Numbered from the stretch's first letter, positions 1 to 9,565 are shown. The stretch: 64,000 nucleotides of DNA from Fimenecus sp045613685 (GCA_045613685.1 JAZLBL010000017.1:1-64000), one strand, 5' to 3'. A program made the numbers and translations. The notes: generated from the sequence alone by a model not told the origin.

Positions 1-580
1 AGTTTGCAACGTCCAAATCATTGAGAATTCTGATTTGAGAAATAAGCACATCATCACAGCCTGCAGGATGAAGAGTCCAGAATGGAGCGTCAACAATAGT
101 TACATCCTTGAATGTGATATTATTACTCTTTTCAACATAAATAACTGTTGGTCGTGGATAGAAATTACCTGTTACATAGTATTTGTCTTTTCTCTCAACA
201 AAAGCGTGACCATTAGCATCAATTGTACCTTCACCTGAAATTGTACAACCGTCTGCTTCATAACCATAAATAAACACAAACGATGGTTTGCCCGTTACAG
301 GGTTACCAATCAATGCAGTTTTAGGGTCGTTAATCATATTACAAGGACGGATATAACCATCAATATTGTCAGTTGCTTTAAGGCGAGAGCCTTTCTGCAA
401 ATGCAATTCAACATTTTTCTTCATACGGATTGAGTCAGAAAAATATGTTTTACCACTTGTAAGAACTACTATACCACCACCATTTTCTTCTGCTTTGTCA
501 ATAGCAGACTGAATAGCAACACAGTCATTATTCACCCCATTGCCAAGTGCACCGAAATCTTCGGGATAAAAATATAACAT
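1..580 (-). CDS. Polygalacturonase-like GH28 / pectate-lyase-fold protein (partial, C-terminus off window)
   Basis: The minus strand reads open from an ATG at 580 to the window edge, about 193 codons. The start has a strong GGGAGGT ribosome site just upstream. The N-terminus (YPEDFGALGNG, then a run of Gly before VVLTSG) is the typical opening of right-handed beta-helix glycosidases. Later motifs GEGTIDANG, RPTVIYVEKSNNITFKD and APFWTLHPAGCDDV fit the GH28 polygalacturonase pattern. No signal peptide is visible, so it is probably intracellular, acting on oligogalacturonides or related sugars. The catalytic Asp cluster lies beyond the window, so activity cannot be judged. Confidence 0.8.
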   Translation of the reverse strand, partial: MLYFYPEDFGALGNGVNNDCVAIQSAIDKAEENGGGIVVLTSGKTYFSDSIRMKKNVELHLQKGSRLKATDNIDGYIRPCNMINDPKTALIGNPVTGKPSFVFIYGYEADGCTISGEGTIDANGHAFVERKDKYYVTGNFYPRPTVIYVEKSNNITFKDVTIVDAPFWTLHPAGCDDVLISQIRILNDLDVAN

Positions 581-652
581 AATGTGGACCTCCCACTTTC
601 AAATCTGCAAAAAGTATATCATAAATAAATTTAAATAACAATACAAAAATAA

Positions 653-677
653 AACTGTCCAGAAAATCTGGACAGTT
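653..677 (-). terminator. Rho-independent terminator of the hisS-aspS operon
   Basis: An 11-bp perfect stem (AACTGTCCAGA / TCTGGACAGTT) with an AAA loop is followed on the minus strand by TTTTATTTTTG. It sits just past the stop of the small membrane protein gene at 682. Confidence 0.85.
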
Positions 678-681
678 CATT

Positions 682-912
682 TTATTTCTTATTATTTCTC
701 TTTTCAACTCGTTTTGTGCGGATTCTGTTAAAAAGAATTTCCATAATAACGAAACCGACAATGACAACACAAGCAAAGAAAATGCGAATTGGTGTTACAG
801 TTAAATCATTTGAGATTTTAACTGTATTCTCTGCAAATGCTGTAATGCCAAAAGAAAATGTAAGCACCAAAGACATTAAAATAATATTAAATTGTCTTTT
901 TGCTCTATTCAT
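682..912 (-). CDS. Small exported single-pass membrane protein
   Basis: 76 residues of unknown family. Residues 1-27 look like a signal peptide (MNRAKRQ, hydrophobic core, ending AFA-EN). A second hydrophobic helix spans about residues 43-61 and is followed by a strongly basic tail (RIRTKRVEKRNNKK). If the signal is cleaved, a short outside segment of about 15 residues is left, anchored by the helix. The start lies 3 bases after the aspS stop, and its ribosome site (GAGGAA) is inside the last codons of aspS, so translation is probably coupled. The terminator directly after it supports a real last gene of the operon. Confidence 0.6.
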   Translation of the reverse strand: MNRAKRQFNIILMSLVLTFSFGITAFAENTVKISNDLTVTPIRIFFACVVIVGFVIMEILFNRIRTKRVEKRNNKK

Positions 913-915
913 AAA

Positions 916-2700
916 TTATTCCTCAATTTCTTTAACTGCAATACCTAATTCGTCAAGTTGAAGTGTATCAACAGGTGATGGGCATTCTGTCATTGGCTCG
1001 CTCGCATTCTGAAGTTTAGGGAATGCGATAACATCACGAAGTGAGTCTGCACCAATCATCTGCATAACAAGTCTGTCAAGACCGATACCCATACCACCGT
1101 GAGGTGGAGGACCAAATTTGAATGCATCTAACAAGAAACCAAATTTCTCATAAGCTTCTTCTTTGCTGAATCCGAGAAGTGAGAACATTCTGCTCTGCAA
1201 TTCAGGGTTAGTAATACGAATTGAACCTGATGAAAGTTCAACACCATTGAGAACAAGGTCATATGCCTTTGCACGAACCTGTGCTTTGTCTGTTTCAAGA
1301 TATTCCAAACATTCATCCATTGGTGATGTGAATGGGTGGTGCATAGCAACAAAGGTCTGTGCATCTTCATCCCATTCAAAGAATGGGAATTCTGTAATCC
1401 AGAGAAGGTTGAACTTATCTGTTGGGATAATATCAAGTTTCTTTGCAACTTCCTGACGGAGTGCACCAAGAACTGAAAGAACGCTGTTTTTCTTTGTATC
1501 AGCAACGATAAGCACTACGTCGCCTGTTTCTGCGCCTGCTTTGTTAAGAAGTGCTGTCATTTCGTCTTCTGTAAGGAATTTTGCAAATGAAGAAGCAAGT
1601 CCATCAGGCATAAGACGAGCAAATGCAAGTCCCTTACCACCGATACCACGAACAAATTCAGTAAGCTTGTCGATTTCTTTTCTTGTAAGAGTATTAACAG
1701 CGTTTTTAGCTGTGATACAGTAAACTGCGCCACCTGCTTCGAGAGCAGATGTGAACACACCAAAGCCACAACCCTTAACAACATCGCCTAAATCGCAAAG
1801 TTCCATTTCGTAACGAGTGTCAGGCTTGTCAGAGCCATAACGCTCCATTGCGTCTTTATAAGTAAGTCTTGGGAGTGGCAACTGAATGTCAACACCCATA
1901 GCTTCTTTGAAAACTCTCTGAATATAACCTTCACCCATGCCCATAACATCATCAACGTCAACAAATGACATTTCAAGGTCAATCTGTGTAAATTCAGGCT
2001 GACGGTCAGCACGAAGGTCTTCGTCACGGAAACAACGGGCAATCTGCATATATCTGTCAAAACCTGCTACCATTGAAAGCTGTTTGTAAAGCTGAGGTGA
2101 TTGAGGAAGAGCATAGAAACTTCCGTTGTGAATTCTTGATGGAACAAGGAAGTCACGAGCACCTTCAGGAGTTGAACGGATAAGCATTGGGGTTTCAATT
2201 TCAATGAATCCGTTTTCATCAAAATAGTCGCGAGTAATCTTTGTAATCTTATGACGGAGAAGAATATTCTTCTGCAAGTCAGGACGACGAAGGTCAAGGT
2301 AACGATATTTAAGTCTTGTTACTTCTGATGTCTGACAGTTTTCAACGATTTCAAAAGGTGGTGTTTCACTTACACCAACAACTCGTAAATCCTTAACTTC
2401 GATTTCAATGTCGCCGGTAGGAATATCCTTATTCTTTGAAGAGCGTTCACGAACAACGCCTTTTGCCATAAGAACATATTCACTTCTTACTGTAAAAGCC
2501 TTGTCAAAAATTTCTCTGTCTGTATTATCGTCAAAAGCTAATTGCACAACGCCTGTTCTGTCTCTTAAATCAATGAAAATAAGAGCACCAAGGTCGCGAC
2601 GACGTTGCACCCAACCTGCAACTGTAACTTCTTTGCCAACAAAGTCAGCATTGAGAGTGCCACAGTAGTCAGTTCTTTTTATTCCGTTCATTGTATCCAT
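916..2700 (-). CDS. aspS: Aspartyl-tRNA synthetase
   Basis: 594 residues, the normal length for bacterial AspRS. It charges tRNA-Asp with aspartate in the cytoplasm. An N-terminal OB-fold anticodon-binding domain (AGWVQRRRDLGALIFIDLRD) is followed by the class II core: motif 2 with FRDEDLRADRQPEFTQID, the bacterial GAD insertion at about residues 290-420, and motif 3 GMGIGLDRLVM. The ATG overlaps the hisS stop (TAATG), so the two are translationally coupled. hisS-aspS adjacency is common in Firmicutes. Another in-frame ATG lies three codons in. No T-box leader is present because there is no gap before it. Confidence 0.97.
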   Translation of the reverse strand: MDTMNGIKRTDYCGTLNADFVGKEVTVAGWVQRRRDLGALIFIDLRDRTGVVQLAFDDNTDREIFDKAFTVRSEYVLMAKGVVRERSSKNKDIPTGDIEIEVKDLRVVGVSETPPFEIVENCQTSEVTRLKYRYLDLRRPDLQKNILLRHKITKITRDYFDENGFIEIETPMLIRSTPEGARDFLVPSRIHNGSFYALPQSPQLYKQLSMVAGFDRYMQIARCFRDEDLRADRQPEFTQIDLEMSFVDVDDVMGMGEGYIQRVFKEAMGVDIQLPLPRLTYKDAMERYGSDKPDTRYEMELCDLGDVVKGCGFGVFTSALEAGGAVYCITAKNAVNTLTRKEIDKLTEFVRGIGGKGLAFARLMPDGLASSFAKFLTEDEMTALLNKAGAETGDVVLIVADTKKNSVLSVLGALRQEVAKKLDIIPTDKFNLLWITEFPFFEWDEDAQTFVAMHHPFTSPMDECLEYLETDKAQVRAKAYDLVLNGVELSSGSIRITNPELQSRMFSLLGFSKEEAYEKFGFLLDAFKFGPPPHGGMGIGLDRLVMQMIGADSLRDVIAFPKLQNASEPMTECPSPVDTLQLDELGIAVKEIEE

Positions 2701-4043
2701 TATTCTGCACCTCCGAGAAGAGTTGATAAGTCAAAACCTTCCATACCAAGTGATTCAAATTCTGACATTGCATCTGCAATCACTTTAGCCTGAAAATTCT
2801 CGGCAAAATCAGCAAGTTCCATTTCTGATTCGTTGCCTGTTTCCATATTCTTAATTTTAATATTACCTGTTTCGATTTCGTTATCACCGAGAACAAGTGT
2901 ATAAAGTGCACCAATTTTGTTTGCATATTTCATCTGTGCTTTAAGTCCACGACCAACTGTGTCAAACTGAACACACATGCCTTCGCTTCGAAGTTCTTTT
3001 GCAATGGCTGCAGCTTTAATGTTTGCGTTTTCGCCCATATTTGCAATATATAAATCGCATTTTTTAGGTTCTGGGAATTTTGTGCCCTGTGCTTCCATCA
3101 AAAGTAAAAGTCTTTCAAGACCTAAACCGAATCCGCAAGCAGGAAGTGGTTGTCCACCCATTTCTTTGATGAGCCCATCATAACGACCACCACCACAAAC
3201 TGTACCCTGAGCACCGATTTCTTTTGAAACAAACTCAAAAACAGTTCTTGTGTAATAGTCAAGACCACGAACGATTTGAGGGTTGACTGTATATTCAATT
3301 TCCATAGCATCAAGATATTTCTTAACGCTTTCGAAATGGTTGTGACAATCTTCGCAAAGGAATTCAATAACTGTTGGTGCTTTGTCAGCAATACCTGAGC
3401 AAACAGGGCTCTTACAGTCAAGAATTCTCATTGGGTTTCTGTCAAGACGACCAAGACAAGTTTCGCAAAGGTCACCTTTATATGCTTCAAAATATTCTTT
3501 GAGTGCTTTGTGATAATTTTTTCTGCATTCAGGACAACCGATTGAGTTGATTTCAAGACTCAAATTGTTGATTCCTAAATAATTGAAGAATTCGTGAGCG
3601 AGTGAAATAACTTCTGCATCAGCACTAGGAGCGCCTGCACCGAAACATTCAACACCGAATTGATGGAATTCACGAAGACGACCAGCTTGTGGTTTTTCAT
3701 AACGATAGCAAGATGTGAGATAGAAAATCTTCTGTGGTAATGCTTCGTTAAAAAGTCCGTGTTCAAGGAATGCACGAACAGCACCTGCAGTGCCTTCAGG
3801 ACGAAGAGTGATTGAACGACCACCCTTGTCTTCAAATGTATACATCTCTTTTTGAACAACGTCTGTTGTTTCACCAACACCGCGTTGAAAAAGCTCAGTA
3901 TGTTCAAAAACAGGTGTTCTCATTTCACGAAAACCAAAGTTCTCAGCAGTTTCGCGAGCAGATGATTCAATATATTGAATTTTGTAACTTTCGTTAGGCA
4001 GAGTATCTTGTGTACCCTTAATAGCATTTGTGATTAAAGCCAT
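2700..4043 (-). CDS. hisS: Histidyl-tRNA synthetase
   Basis: 447 residues. Class II synthetase that charges tRNA-His. Motif 2 (SCYRYEKPQAGRLREFHQFG), the histidine-binding motif RGLDYYTRTVFE and motif 3 (GFGLGLERLLLLM) are all present, followed by a C-terminal anticodon-binding domain. The central insertion (about residues 170-240) is rich in paired cysteines (CPEC, CETC, CEDC), as in many clostridial HisRS, and may bind zinc. The gene lies 71 bases after mgsA with a hairpin but no T-box-like leader between them, so it is probably read from the mgsA promoter. Confidence 0.97.
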   Translation of the reverse strand: MALITNAIKGTQDTLPNESYKIQYIESSARETAENFGFREMRTPVFEHTELFQRGVGETTDVVQKEMYTFEDKGGRSITLRPEGTAGAVRAFLEHGLFNEALPQKIFYLTSCYRYEKPQAGRLREFHQFGVECFGAGAPSADAEVISLAHEFFNYLGINNLSLEINSIGCPECRKNYHKALKEYFEAYKGDLCETCLGRLDRNPMRILDCKSPVCSGIADKAPTVIEFLCEDCHNHFESVKKYLDAMEIEYTVNPQIVRGLDYYTRTVFEFVSKEIGAQGTVCGGGRYDGLIKEMGGQPLPACGFGLGLERLLLLMEAQGTKFPEPKKCDLYIANMGENANIKAAAIAKELRSEGMCVQFDTVGRGLKAQMKYANKIGALYTLVLGDNEIETGNIKIKNMETGNESEMELADFAENFQAKVIADAMSEFESLGMEGFDLSTLLGGAE

Positions 4044-4068
4044 AAAAAATCTTCCTTATATATTAGGT

Positions 4069-4095
4069 GTGCCTCACCTTAAAAAAGTGAGGCAT
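4069..4095 (-). promoter_or_regulatory. Intercistronic hairpin between mgsA and hisS
   Basis: TGCCTCAC pairs with GTGAGGCA around a 9-base A-rich loop. On the minus strand the stem is followed by ACACCTAATATA, which is not a U-tract, so it is a poor terminator. It may be a partial attenuator or a transcript-stability element. Confidence 0.4.
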
Positions 4096-4114
4096 CTTTA
4101 AATTTATTCTGTTT

Positions 4115-4519
4115 TTATCTCTTTGGATTAATAATGTCGCGCCAGTCAAGGTCGCCACGTTCAAGTGAATGAATAAGTGCTTCTGCAGTTGCAATGTTGG
4201 TAGCAACAGGAACGTTATGCACATCACAAAGTCTAAGCAAAGTGTTATCTTTTGGTTCGTGTGGTTTAGGGTTAAGTGGGTCACGGAACATAAGTAACAA
4301 GTCGATTTCATTGCAAGCAATTCTTGAACTGATTTGTTGGTCGCCACCCTGAGAACCACTTAAAAACTGTTGGATTTTAAGTCCGGTAGCTTCTGATACC
4401 ATTTTGCCTGTTGTTCCAGTAGCACAAAGAGAATGACGTGAGAGAATTCCACAATAAGCAATGCAGAACTGAGTCATAAGTTCTTTTTTAGAGTCGTGTG
4501 CCATAAGTGCTATGTTCAT
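4115..4519 (-). CDS. mgsA: Methylglyoxal synthase
   Basis: 134 residues. Converts dihydroxyacetone phosphate to methylglyoxal and phosphate, an overflow bypass of lower glycolysis. The family signatures are clear: N-terminal IALMAHDSKK with the phosphate-contacting His and Lys, TGTTG, SGSQGGDQQI, the catalytic-Asp segment FRDPLNPKPHEPD-like, and VPVATNIATAEA. The clostridial association with MinD and the tRNA synthetases looks positional and not functional. It appears to be the first gene of mgsA-hisS-aspS-small membrane protein. Confidence 0.96.
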   Translation of the reverse strand: MNIALMAHDSKKELMTQFCIAYCGILSRHSLCATGTTGKMVSEATGLKIQQFLSGSQGGDQQISSRIACNEIDLLLMFRDPLNPKPHEPKDNTLLRLCDVHNVPVATNIATAEALIHSLERGDLDWRDIINPKR

Positions 4520-4583
4520 AATTTAACCCCTTTCGTTTATTGAAAAACTGCGCATAATAATTTAGTATAACATTCCACCTAAT

Positions 4584-4612
4584 ATAATACCAAAAAAATA
4601 TCAAGTTTTCAA
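4584..4612 (-). promoter_or_regulatory. Predicted sigma-A promoter for mgsA-hisS-aspS
   Basis: On the minus strand TTGAAA is followed after 17 bases by TATTAT. A second, overlapping possibility downstream is TTGGTA-18-TATACT (4564-4593). Either gives a short leader to mgsA. Confidence 0.55.
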
Positions 4613-4619
4613 CATTTTT

Positions 4620-5351
4620 TTACAATAAAATTGGAACTTCTTTGCCTGAAATTCGTTTAGCAATATTCGAAAAAGCATTTTTGGTGTTAGAACGGTTAGA
4701 AATGGTGTTTTCTGTGACAGAAGAATACATTAAATTTCGGTCTTCTGGCACAACACCTAAAAGACGGATATATGTTCTGTCAATCATATCGTCAATATTT
4801 AAGAGTTTTCCTTTTTTAACTGCTTTTTCATCAAATCGGTTAATTATAAGACGAAGATTATCTTCTTTAATGCCTTGTTTAACCAATGCGTTACCGACTG
4901 CGCAAGCACTTCGGGCACTCACTTCGTCAGGAGTAGCAACAACAATGTTTATGTCGCTACAATTTGAATAGAGCAAAGGCAATTCGCCTGTGCCAGCAGG
5001 GGAGTCGATAATAATATAATCATATTCTTGGCTAAATTTGCCAATCATATCCATAAAAATGTCTTTTGTGAGTGAGTCAGGATATGTAATTGGTGCAGGT
5101 AAAAGCTGAAGATTATCATTAAAAAACAATCGTGCTTTGTTATGGTCGCAACGGTTTTCAATAATATCGAGCCAGTCATAAACAACCATAGAATCAACAG
5201 AAAGAAGCAAATCAAGACTGCGAAGACCTGCATCACCGTCTATAAGTAAAACTTTTTTGCTTTGCCCGGCAAGAGAAATGGCAACATTTGCACAAAATGT
5301 GGATTTTCCAACGCCACCCTTACCTGAAACAACAGTAAAAACTTTTGACAT
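4620..5351 (-). CDS. minD: MinD-like division-site ATPase
   Basis: 243 residues from the ATG at 5351, chosen because AAGGAGTGA sits 6 bases upstream; a longer frame starting upstream lacks a ribosome site. It is a ParA/MinD P-loop ATPase. It has the deviant Walker A (VVSGKGGVGKST), the Walker A-prime/switch DGDAGLRSLDLLL, and the MinD-type YDWLDIIENRC and LLPAP segments. MinD dimers sit on the membrane and guide division-septum placement. The C-terminus (FSNIAKRISGK) could form the short amphipathic membrane helix. No minC or minE is next to it; an orphan position is unusual but occurs in clostridia. Confidence 0.85.
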   Translation of the reverse strand: MSKVFTVVSGKGGVGKSTFCANVAISLAGQSKKVLLIDGDAGLRSLDLLLSVDSMVVYDWLDIIENRCDHNKARLFFNDNLQLLPAPITYPDSLTKDIFMDMIGKFSQEYDYIIIDSPAGTGELPLLYSNCSDINIVVATPDEVSARSACAVGNALVKQGIKEDNLRLIINRFDEKAVKKGKLLNIDDMIDRTYIRLLGVVPEDRNLMYSSVTENTISNRSNTKNAFSNIAKRISGKEVPILL

Positions 5352-5513
5352 AAACTCACTCCTTTTTGTGAACACTTTATTTTAACACAAAAAAGCAGGT
5401 TTGAAAAGACAAAAATATTTATTCTTCGCTTTATGATTTTTATTTACTCAAATTTACAAAATAAAACAAAATTTACTGACTGAATGCACTAAAAATCACC
5501 ATTGGGACAAGCA

Positions 5514-5519
5514 TATAAT
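5514..5519 (+). promoter_or_regulatory. Possible -10 box upstream of spoIIE
   Basis: A perfect TATAAT (within GCATATAATA) lies 36 bases before the spoIIE ATG, but no convincing -35 is present at 16-18 bases. B. subtilis spoIIE uses an unusual Spo0A-activated sigma-A promoter, so a poor -35 would not be surprising. No clear Spo0A box was found by eye. Confidence 0.3.
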
Positions 5520-5554
5520 AATGAGTACGAAAAATATGCTTGGAAGGTGAAAAA

Positions 5555-7867
5555 ATGAAGAATAACGAGTTCGGCACTCTCGAGAATAGTGACAGAATAC
5601 AACTTTCTAATTTGGCTAAATCAGTGATTATTCAATGCGCTCATTTTGGATTAGGAATGCTAACTGCATCTGCATCCAAAGAAAGCTATTTTTCACCTTT
5701 GGGAATTGCTTTTTGTAGTGGTACAAATCGTGAAAATGCGTTGTTTTCGTGTTTTGGTGCAATGCTTGGCTACATAATTTCAAGTGAATATTTAATGGCA
5801 TTTCGCTATGTAATGGCGCTTATTATTGTCTATATTTTAAAGGTTTATACCAACACCTTTGATTCTCTTCGAGAGAAACTTTTTATTCCTGCTTTGATAT
5901 CGTTTTTTGCTACTGCATCAACAGGCGCGGTAGTAACAATAACATCTTCTTTTGATGCTCGAAAACTGTTTTTGTTCATTGCAGAAACTGTTTCTGCTTT
6001 TGGCTCGGCTTATTTTTTTGCAGTAAGTTTTCTAGTCATAAAAAAGTTTAAAAATAGGGGATATATATCTGCAAGAGAACTGACGGGTACAGTTATATCA
6101 ATACTCATTCTCATTTTATCTTTAAAAAGTGTTAATTTATTGGAAATTTCACTTTCGGGTGCAATTTGTTCATACATTATAATTTGCTCGTCATTTCTTT
6201 TCAGAGAGAGTGGTGGTGCGATAATTGGTACGGGTGCGTCATTGGGTTTTGCTCTGACTGGTTCGGCGACGCCATTGTCATTTTGCTATTGTGTAGCAGG
6301 ACTTTTTTCAGGAGTTTTCTCATATTCGGGACGAGTTCTTTGTGCGTTTGCATATATTTTTTCATTCGGTGCATTATTTCTGTATTTTGGCGGTACAAGA
6401 GCGGATTTTTCAATGCTTGTGGAAACGGCTCTAGCATCAATTTTGTTTATTTTAACCCCACAAAAATGGTTTGCAGAAGTTAAAGCGCAAATTTCAATTT
6501 CTGCTTTGTCAGGAGAGGGTTCAGCAGTTAAAAATATGCTGATTTCAAGACTTAAACTTGCTAAAAACGCAGTTGGTGATATGTCGGGAATGGTGGCAAA
6601 AGTAGCCGAAATACTGAAAGAAAAAGGTGCACCTGACACAACGGGAGTTTATCTTCGCGTCCGAGATAATGTGTGCACCGATTGTGCAAGTTTTGAAAAA
6701 TGTTGGCGAGGTGGCTTTTCGGGCACGGCAAGTGAATTTGATGTGATGATTGAAGAAATCAGAAAAACGGGTAGCATTACTCCATCATCATCACCCGCAT
6801 CACTACAAAACAGGTGCATAAGAATAATGTCGCTTTGCGATAGTTTCAACAAAAACTATTCATCATATTCTGCAAGACTTGGTGCAGAAGGGAGAATAAA
6901 TGAAATGCGAAAAATAGCTGCTGACCAATTTGAAAATGTGTGTGATATGCTTGACGATATGCTTTGTGATGTGCAAAGCAAAACAACTCTTCTTGCAAAT
7001 AAGTCAGATGCAATAAAAAGCAGTATCGATAATTTAGGTATTGATTCTTCTGTGAATTGTTATGAAGATGAGTGGGGAAACATCTTTGTGAATGTGTCAT
7101 TTTCCATTGATAGCAAGGTCGATGAAAGTGATATAAAGAATTGCATAGAAAATATAACAGAAACCCAGTTTGAAATTCCGTCAAGTATTAAAAACATTGA
7201 AGAAAAAATCTTGTTTTTCTGGGAAAAAACTTCATTTTCAGCAGAATGCATCTATCATCAGTCATCGGGTGAAGATGGCGAAATCTGCGGTGATTGTTTT
7301 GACTCTTTTTATGACGGAAAGGGCAATTTTATTACAGTTTTAAGTGACGGAATGGGCACGGGTAGCCGAGCTGCTATTGACGGAATAATGGCATCATCAA
7401 TGTTTTCAAAATTAATTGTTTCAGGTTTTTCATTCCCATGTGCATTAAGACTTGTGAATTCTGCAATGCTTGTGAAAAGCCGTGACGAATCTTTGGCAAC
7501 TCTTGATATTTTAAAACTTAATTTATATACAGGACAAGCCGTGATTTATAAAGCAGGAGCAACAGTTTCTCTTTTAGTCCGTCAGGGCAAAGTTACCGAA
7601 ATCAAAAAATCTGCAATGCCAATAGGCATTTTAAGACAAGCAGAATTCGGCACAGTGCACGGCGGACTTAAAAATGGTGATATATTAATTATGATGTCCG
7701 ATGGCGCGGCTGATAACAACATTCAAGAGATTAAATCATATATAAAAGATAATGGGTTTTCTTATGATTTGCCTGAAAAACTCTGTGCTCTTGCAAAGAC
7801 GAGAGCAATCGATAAATGCGACGATATAACCGTTGCCATAGTCAAAATAAGTATAAACGAAGAATAA
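5555..7867 (+). CDS. spoIIE: Stage II sporulation protein E (membrane PP2C phosphatase)
   Basis: 770 residues from the ATG at 5555, which has GGAAGGTGA 4 bases upstream; an in-frame TTG at 5540 is less likely. About ten membrane helices fill residues 30-310, then a linking region, then a C-terminal PP2C-type phosphatase (about 560-770) with LSDGMGTGSRA and MSDGAAD metal-binding motifs. SpoIIE dephosphorylates SpoIIAA, which frees sigma-F in the forespore, and it also acts at the polar septum. Length is slightly below the B. subtilis protein (827). Two CxxC-like pairs (CTDCASFEKC, CGDC) in the middle are typical of clostridial homologues. Confidence 0.95.
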   Translation: MKNNEFGTLENSDRIQLSNLAKSVIIQCAHFGLGMLTASASKESYFSPLGIAFCSGTNRENALFSCFGAMLGYIISSEYLMAFRYVMALIIVYILKVYTNTFDSLREKLFIPALISFFATASTGAVVTITSSFDARKLFLFIAETVSAFGSAYFFAVSFLVIKKFKNRGYISARELTGTVISILILILSLKSVNLLEISLSGAICSYIIICSSFLFRESGGAIIGTGASLGFALTGSATPLSFCYCVAGLFSGVFSYSGRVLCAFAYIFSFGALFLYFGGTRADFSMLVETALASILFILTPQKWFAEVKAQISISALSGEGSAVKNMLISRLKLAKNAVGDMSGMVAKVAEILKEKGAPDTTGVYLRVRDNVCTDCASFEKCWRGGFSGTASEFDVMIEEIRKTGSITPSSSPASLQNRCIRIMSLCDSFNKNYSSYSARLGAEGRINEMRKIAADQFENVCDMLDDMLCDVQSKTTLLANKSDAIKSSIDNLGIDSSVNCYEDEWGNIFVNVSFSIDSKVDESDIKNCIENITETQFEIPSSIKNIEEKILFFWEKTSFSAECIYHQSSGEDGEICGDCFDSFYDGKGNFITVLSDGMGTGSRAAIDGIMASSMFSKLIVSGFSFPCALRLVNSAMLVKSRDESLATLDILKLNLYTGQAVIYKAGATVSLLVRQGKVTEIKKSAMPIGILRQAEFGTVHGGLKNGDILIMMSDGAADNNIQEIKSYIKDNGFSYDLPEKLCALAKTRAIDKCDDITVAIVKISINEE

Positions 7868-7882
7868 TCACTCTTTTATCTA

Positions 7883-7911
7883 TTGTAATTTTTGTTAAAA
7901 AGTGTTATCAT
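7883..7911 (+). promoter_or_regulatory. Predicted promoter of the GPH transporter
   Basis: TTGTAA is followed after 17 bases by TATCAT. The same stretch can fold as AAAAAGT...ACTTTTT (7898-7919), which could weakly terminate spoIIE. Confidence 0.45.
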
Positions 7912-7948
7912 ACTTTTTAATAAAAAGAGAAGGGGGAGAATGGTTTCT

Positions 7949-9478
7949 ATGGCAAAAGAAAAGAAAGTCAAAGAAATAAATAATCATCCTAATAGAATAG
8001 GCTTTAAAGATATTGCAGGCTACACTATTGCTGAATCTGGTAATATGTTTAACCTTACATACATTACAAGCTACCTTAAAATCTTTATGACTGACGTTAT
8101 TGGAATTGCTCCAAAACTTGTTGGTTATATGTTTATTATCACTCGTCTTTGGGACGTAATCAATGACCCACTTTGGGGTGCAGTTGTTTCAAAACGAAAA
8201 GCAGGCAAAGATGGTAAATATCGTCAGTATTTGCGTTTGGTTGCAGTACCTCTTGGTATTTCAACAGTAATCTGCTTTATTCCATTTAACGACCCAAATT
8301 CAATTTTTTACAATCCAACGTTAGCGACAAAACCAATGCTTTTATTTGTTCTTGCTATTGTGTTGTATTTGATTTATTGCACAATGTACACTGCAATGAA
8401 CATCCCATTCGGCTCATTAGCATCTGTTATCACTGATGACCCTAAGGGTAGAACAATACTTTCAACAGCTCGTTCGGTAGGTTCTGGTATCGGTGGCGCA
8501 GTTGTTCTTCTTATCGCTCCAATGGTTATTTATGTTGGTACTGGTAGATTTGACGAGCAAACAGGTAAAGAAATTGAAGTTGCAGACGGAAGCAGAATGT
8601 TTATGTATGCACTTCTTATGGGTATTTTCTCAATTATCACTTACCTTGTTGGTCACAAGATGGTCAAAGAAAGAGTGCCTGCAGTTGAAGACGAAAATGT
8701 TGACTTAAAGGGCGTTTATAAAGGACTTTTCAAATCAAGACCTTTCGTGTTGCTCACATTGTCAGGTGTTCTTATCAGCGGTCAGCTTCAATTCGGCTCA
8801 TTCAACACCTATCTTTATAAAAACTACTTTACAAATACAGGTCTTAGCATTGTGGGTACAATCTGTAACTATCTTCCGATGGTAATACTTATTTTGTTCA
8901 CACCAAAGCTCTCTGCTAAATACGGAAAAAAAGAACTTTGCGGAAGAATGTCAATTGTTTCTGCAATAACATCTGTATTCCTTTTTGTTACTGCAAACAA
9001 TCAAGACTTCATTATGTGGATTAACCCAACACAGGGTATTTATCCTGCTTGGCTTTATATGCTTTGCCTTCTTCTTATCGGTTTCGGTTATACATTTGTC
9101 AGCCTTACTTGCTGGGCAGTTGTTATGGACGTTATCGACTATCAGGAATATAAGACAGGCATCCGTAATGAAAGTGCAGTTTATTCAGCTTACACATTTG
9201 GTCGCCAATTCGGTCAGGCGATTGCTGATGCGGGTGGACTTTTCCTTCTTCAATGGGCAAAATATGATAGCCTTACAGCAGGTAATGGTTTCATTGCTGA
9301 AAACGACACAAGTAACAAGATTATGTTCATCTGCACAATAATTCCTGCGATTGTTTACACAAGTGTATGGCTTATCTTCAGGTTTGGTTATCCTCTCACA
9401 AAAGAAAAGATGGAACCAATTTATGTAGCACTTCGTGAAAAACACGAAAAAGAAGCACAAGAAAAAGCAGACGCTTAA
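7949..9478 (+). CDS. GPH-family (MelB-like) sugar:cation symporter
   Basis: 509 residues from the ATG at 7949. The AGGGGGAG ribosome site ends at 7938, too close to an in-frame ATG at 7940. It is a glycoside-pentoside-hexuronide:cation symporter of the MFS superfamily. About 12 membrane helices are visible, with the GPH landmarks GYTIAESGNMFN, TRLWDVINDPLWG (the helix-2 Asp region that binds cation) and MDVIDYQEYKTGIRNESAVYS. The substrate is unknown; glucuronides, pentosides or oligosaccharides are possible. It stands alone, between spoIIE and its own terminator, with no linked glycosidase, although the GH28-like gene at position 1 is 7 kb away. Confidence 0.9.
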   Translation: MAKEKKVKEINNHPNRIGFKDIAGYTIAESGNMFNLTYITSYLKIFMTDVIGIAPKLVGYMFIITRLWDVINDPLWGAVVSKRKAGKDGKYRQYLRLVAVPLGISTVICFIPFNDPNSIFYNPTLATKPMLLFVLAIVLYLIYCTMYTAMNIPFGSLASVITDDPKGRTILSTARSVGSGIGGAVVLLIAPMVIYVGTGRFDEQTGKEIEVADGSRMFMYALLMGIFSIITYLVGHKMVKERVPAVEDENVDLKGVYKGLFKSRPFVLLTLSGVLISGQLQFGSFNTYLYKNYFTNTGLSIVGTICNYLPMVILILFTPKLSAKYGKKELCGRMSIVSAITSVFLFVTANNQDFIMWINPTQGIYPAWLYMLCLLLIGFGYTFVSLTCWAVVMDVIDYQEYKTGIRNESAVYSAYTFGRQFGQAIADAGGLFLLQWAKYDSLTAGNGFIAENDTSNKIMFICTIIPAIVYTSVWLIFRFGYPLTKEKMEPIYVALREKHEKEAQEKADA

Positions 9479-9490
9479 TTTTAAAAATGA

Positions 9491-9520
9491 AAACGGTAGA
9501 GATTTTCTCTACCGTTTTTT
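9491..9520 (+). terminator. Terminator of the GPH transporter
   Basis: A 12-bp perfect stem AAACGGTAGAGA / TCTCTACCGTTT with a TTT loop, followed by further T residues. Confidence 0.9.
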
Positions 9521-9565
9521 GTATGTAAAAAAGAAAAAAGCCCATAATAATTATGGGTGATAAGA

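Noticed and set aside
4044..4114. T-box leader before hisS-aspS
   Set aside because: The gap is only 71 bases, with one small hairpin and no T-box sequence; expression probably comes from the mgsA promoter.
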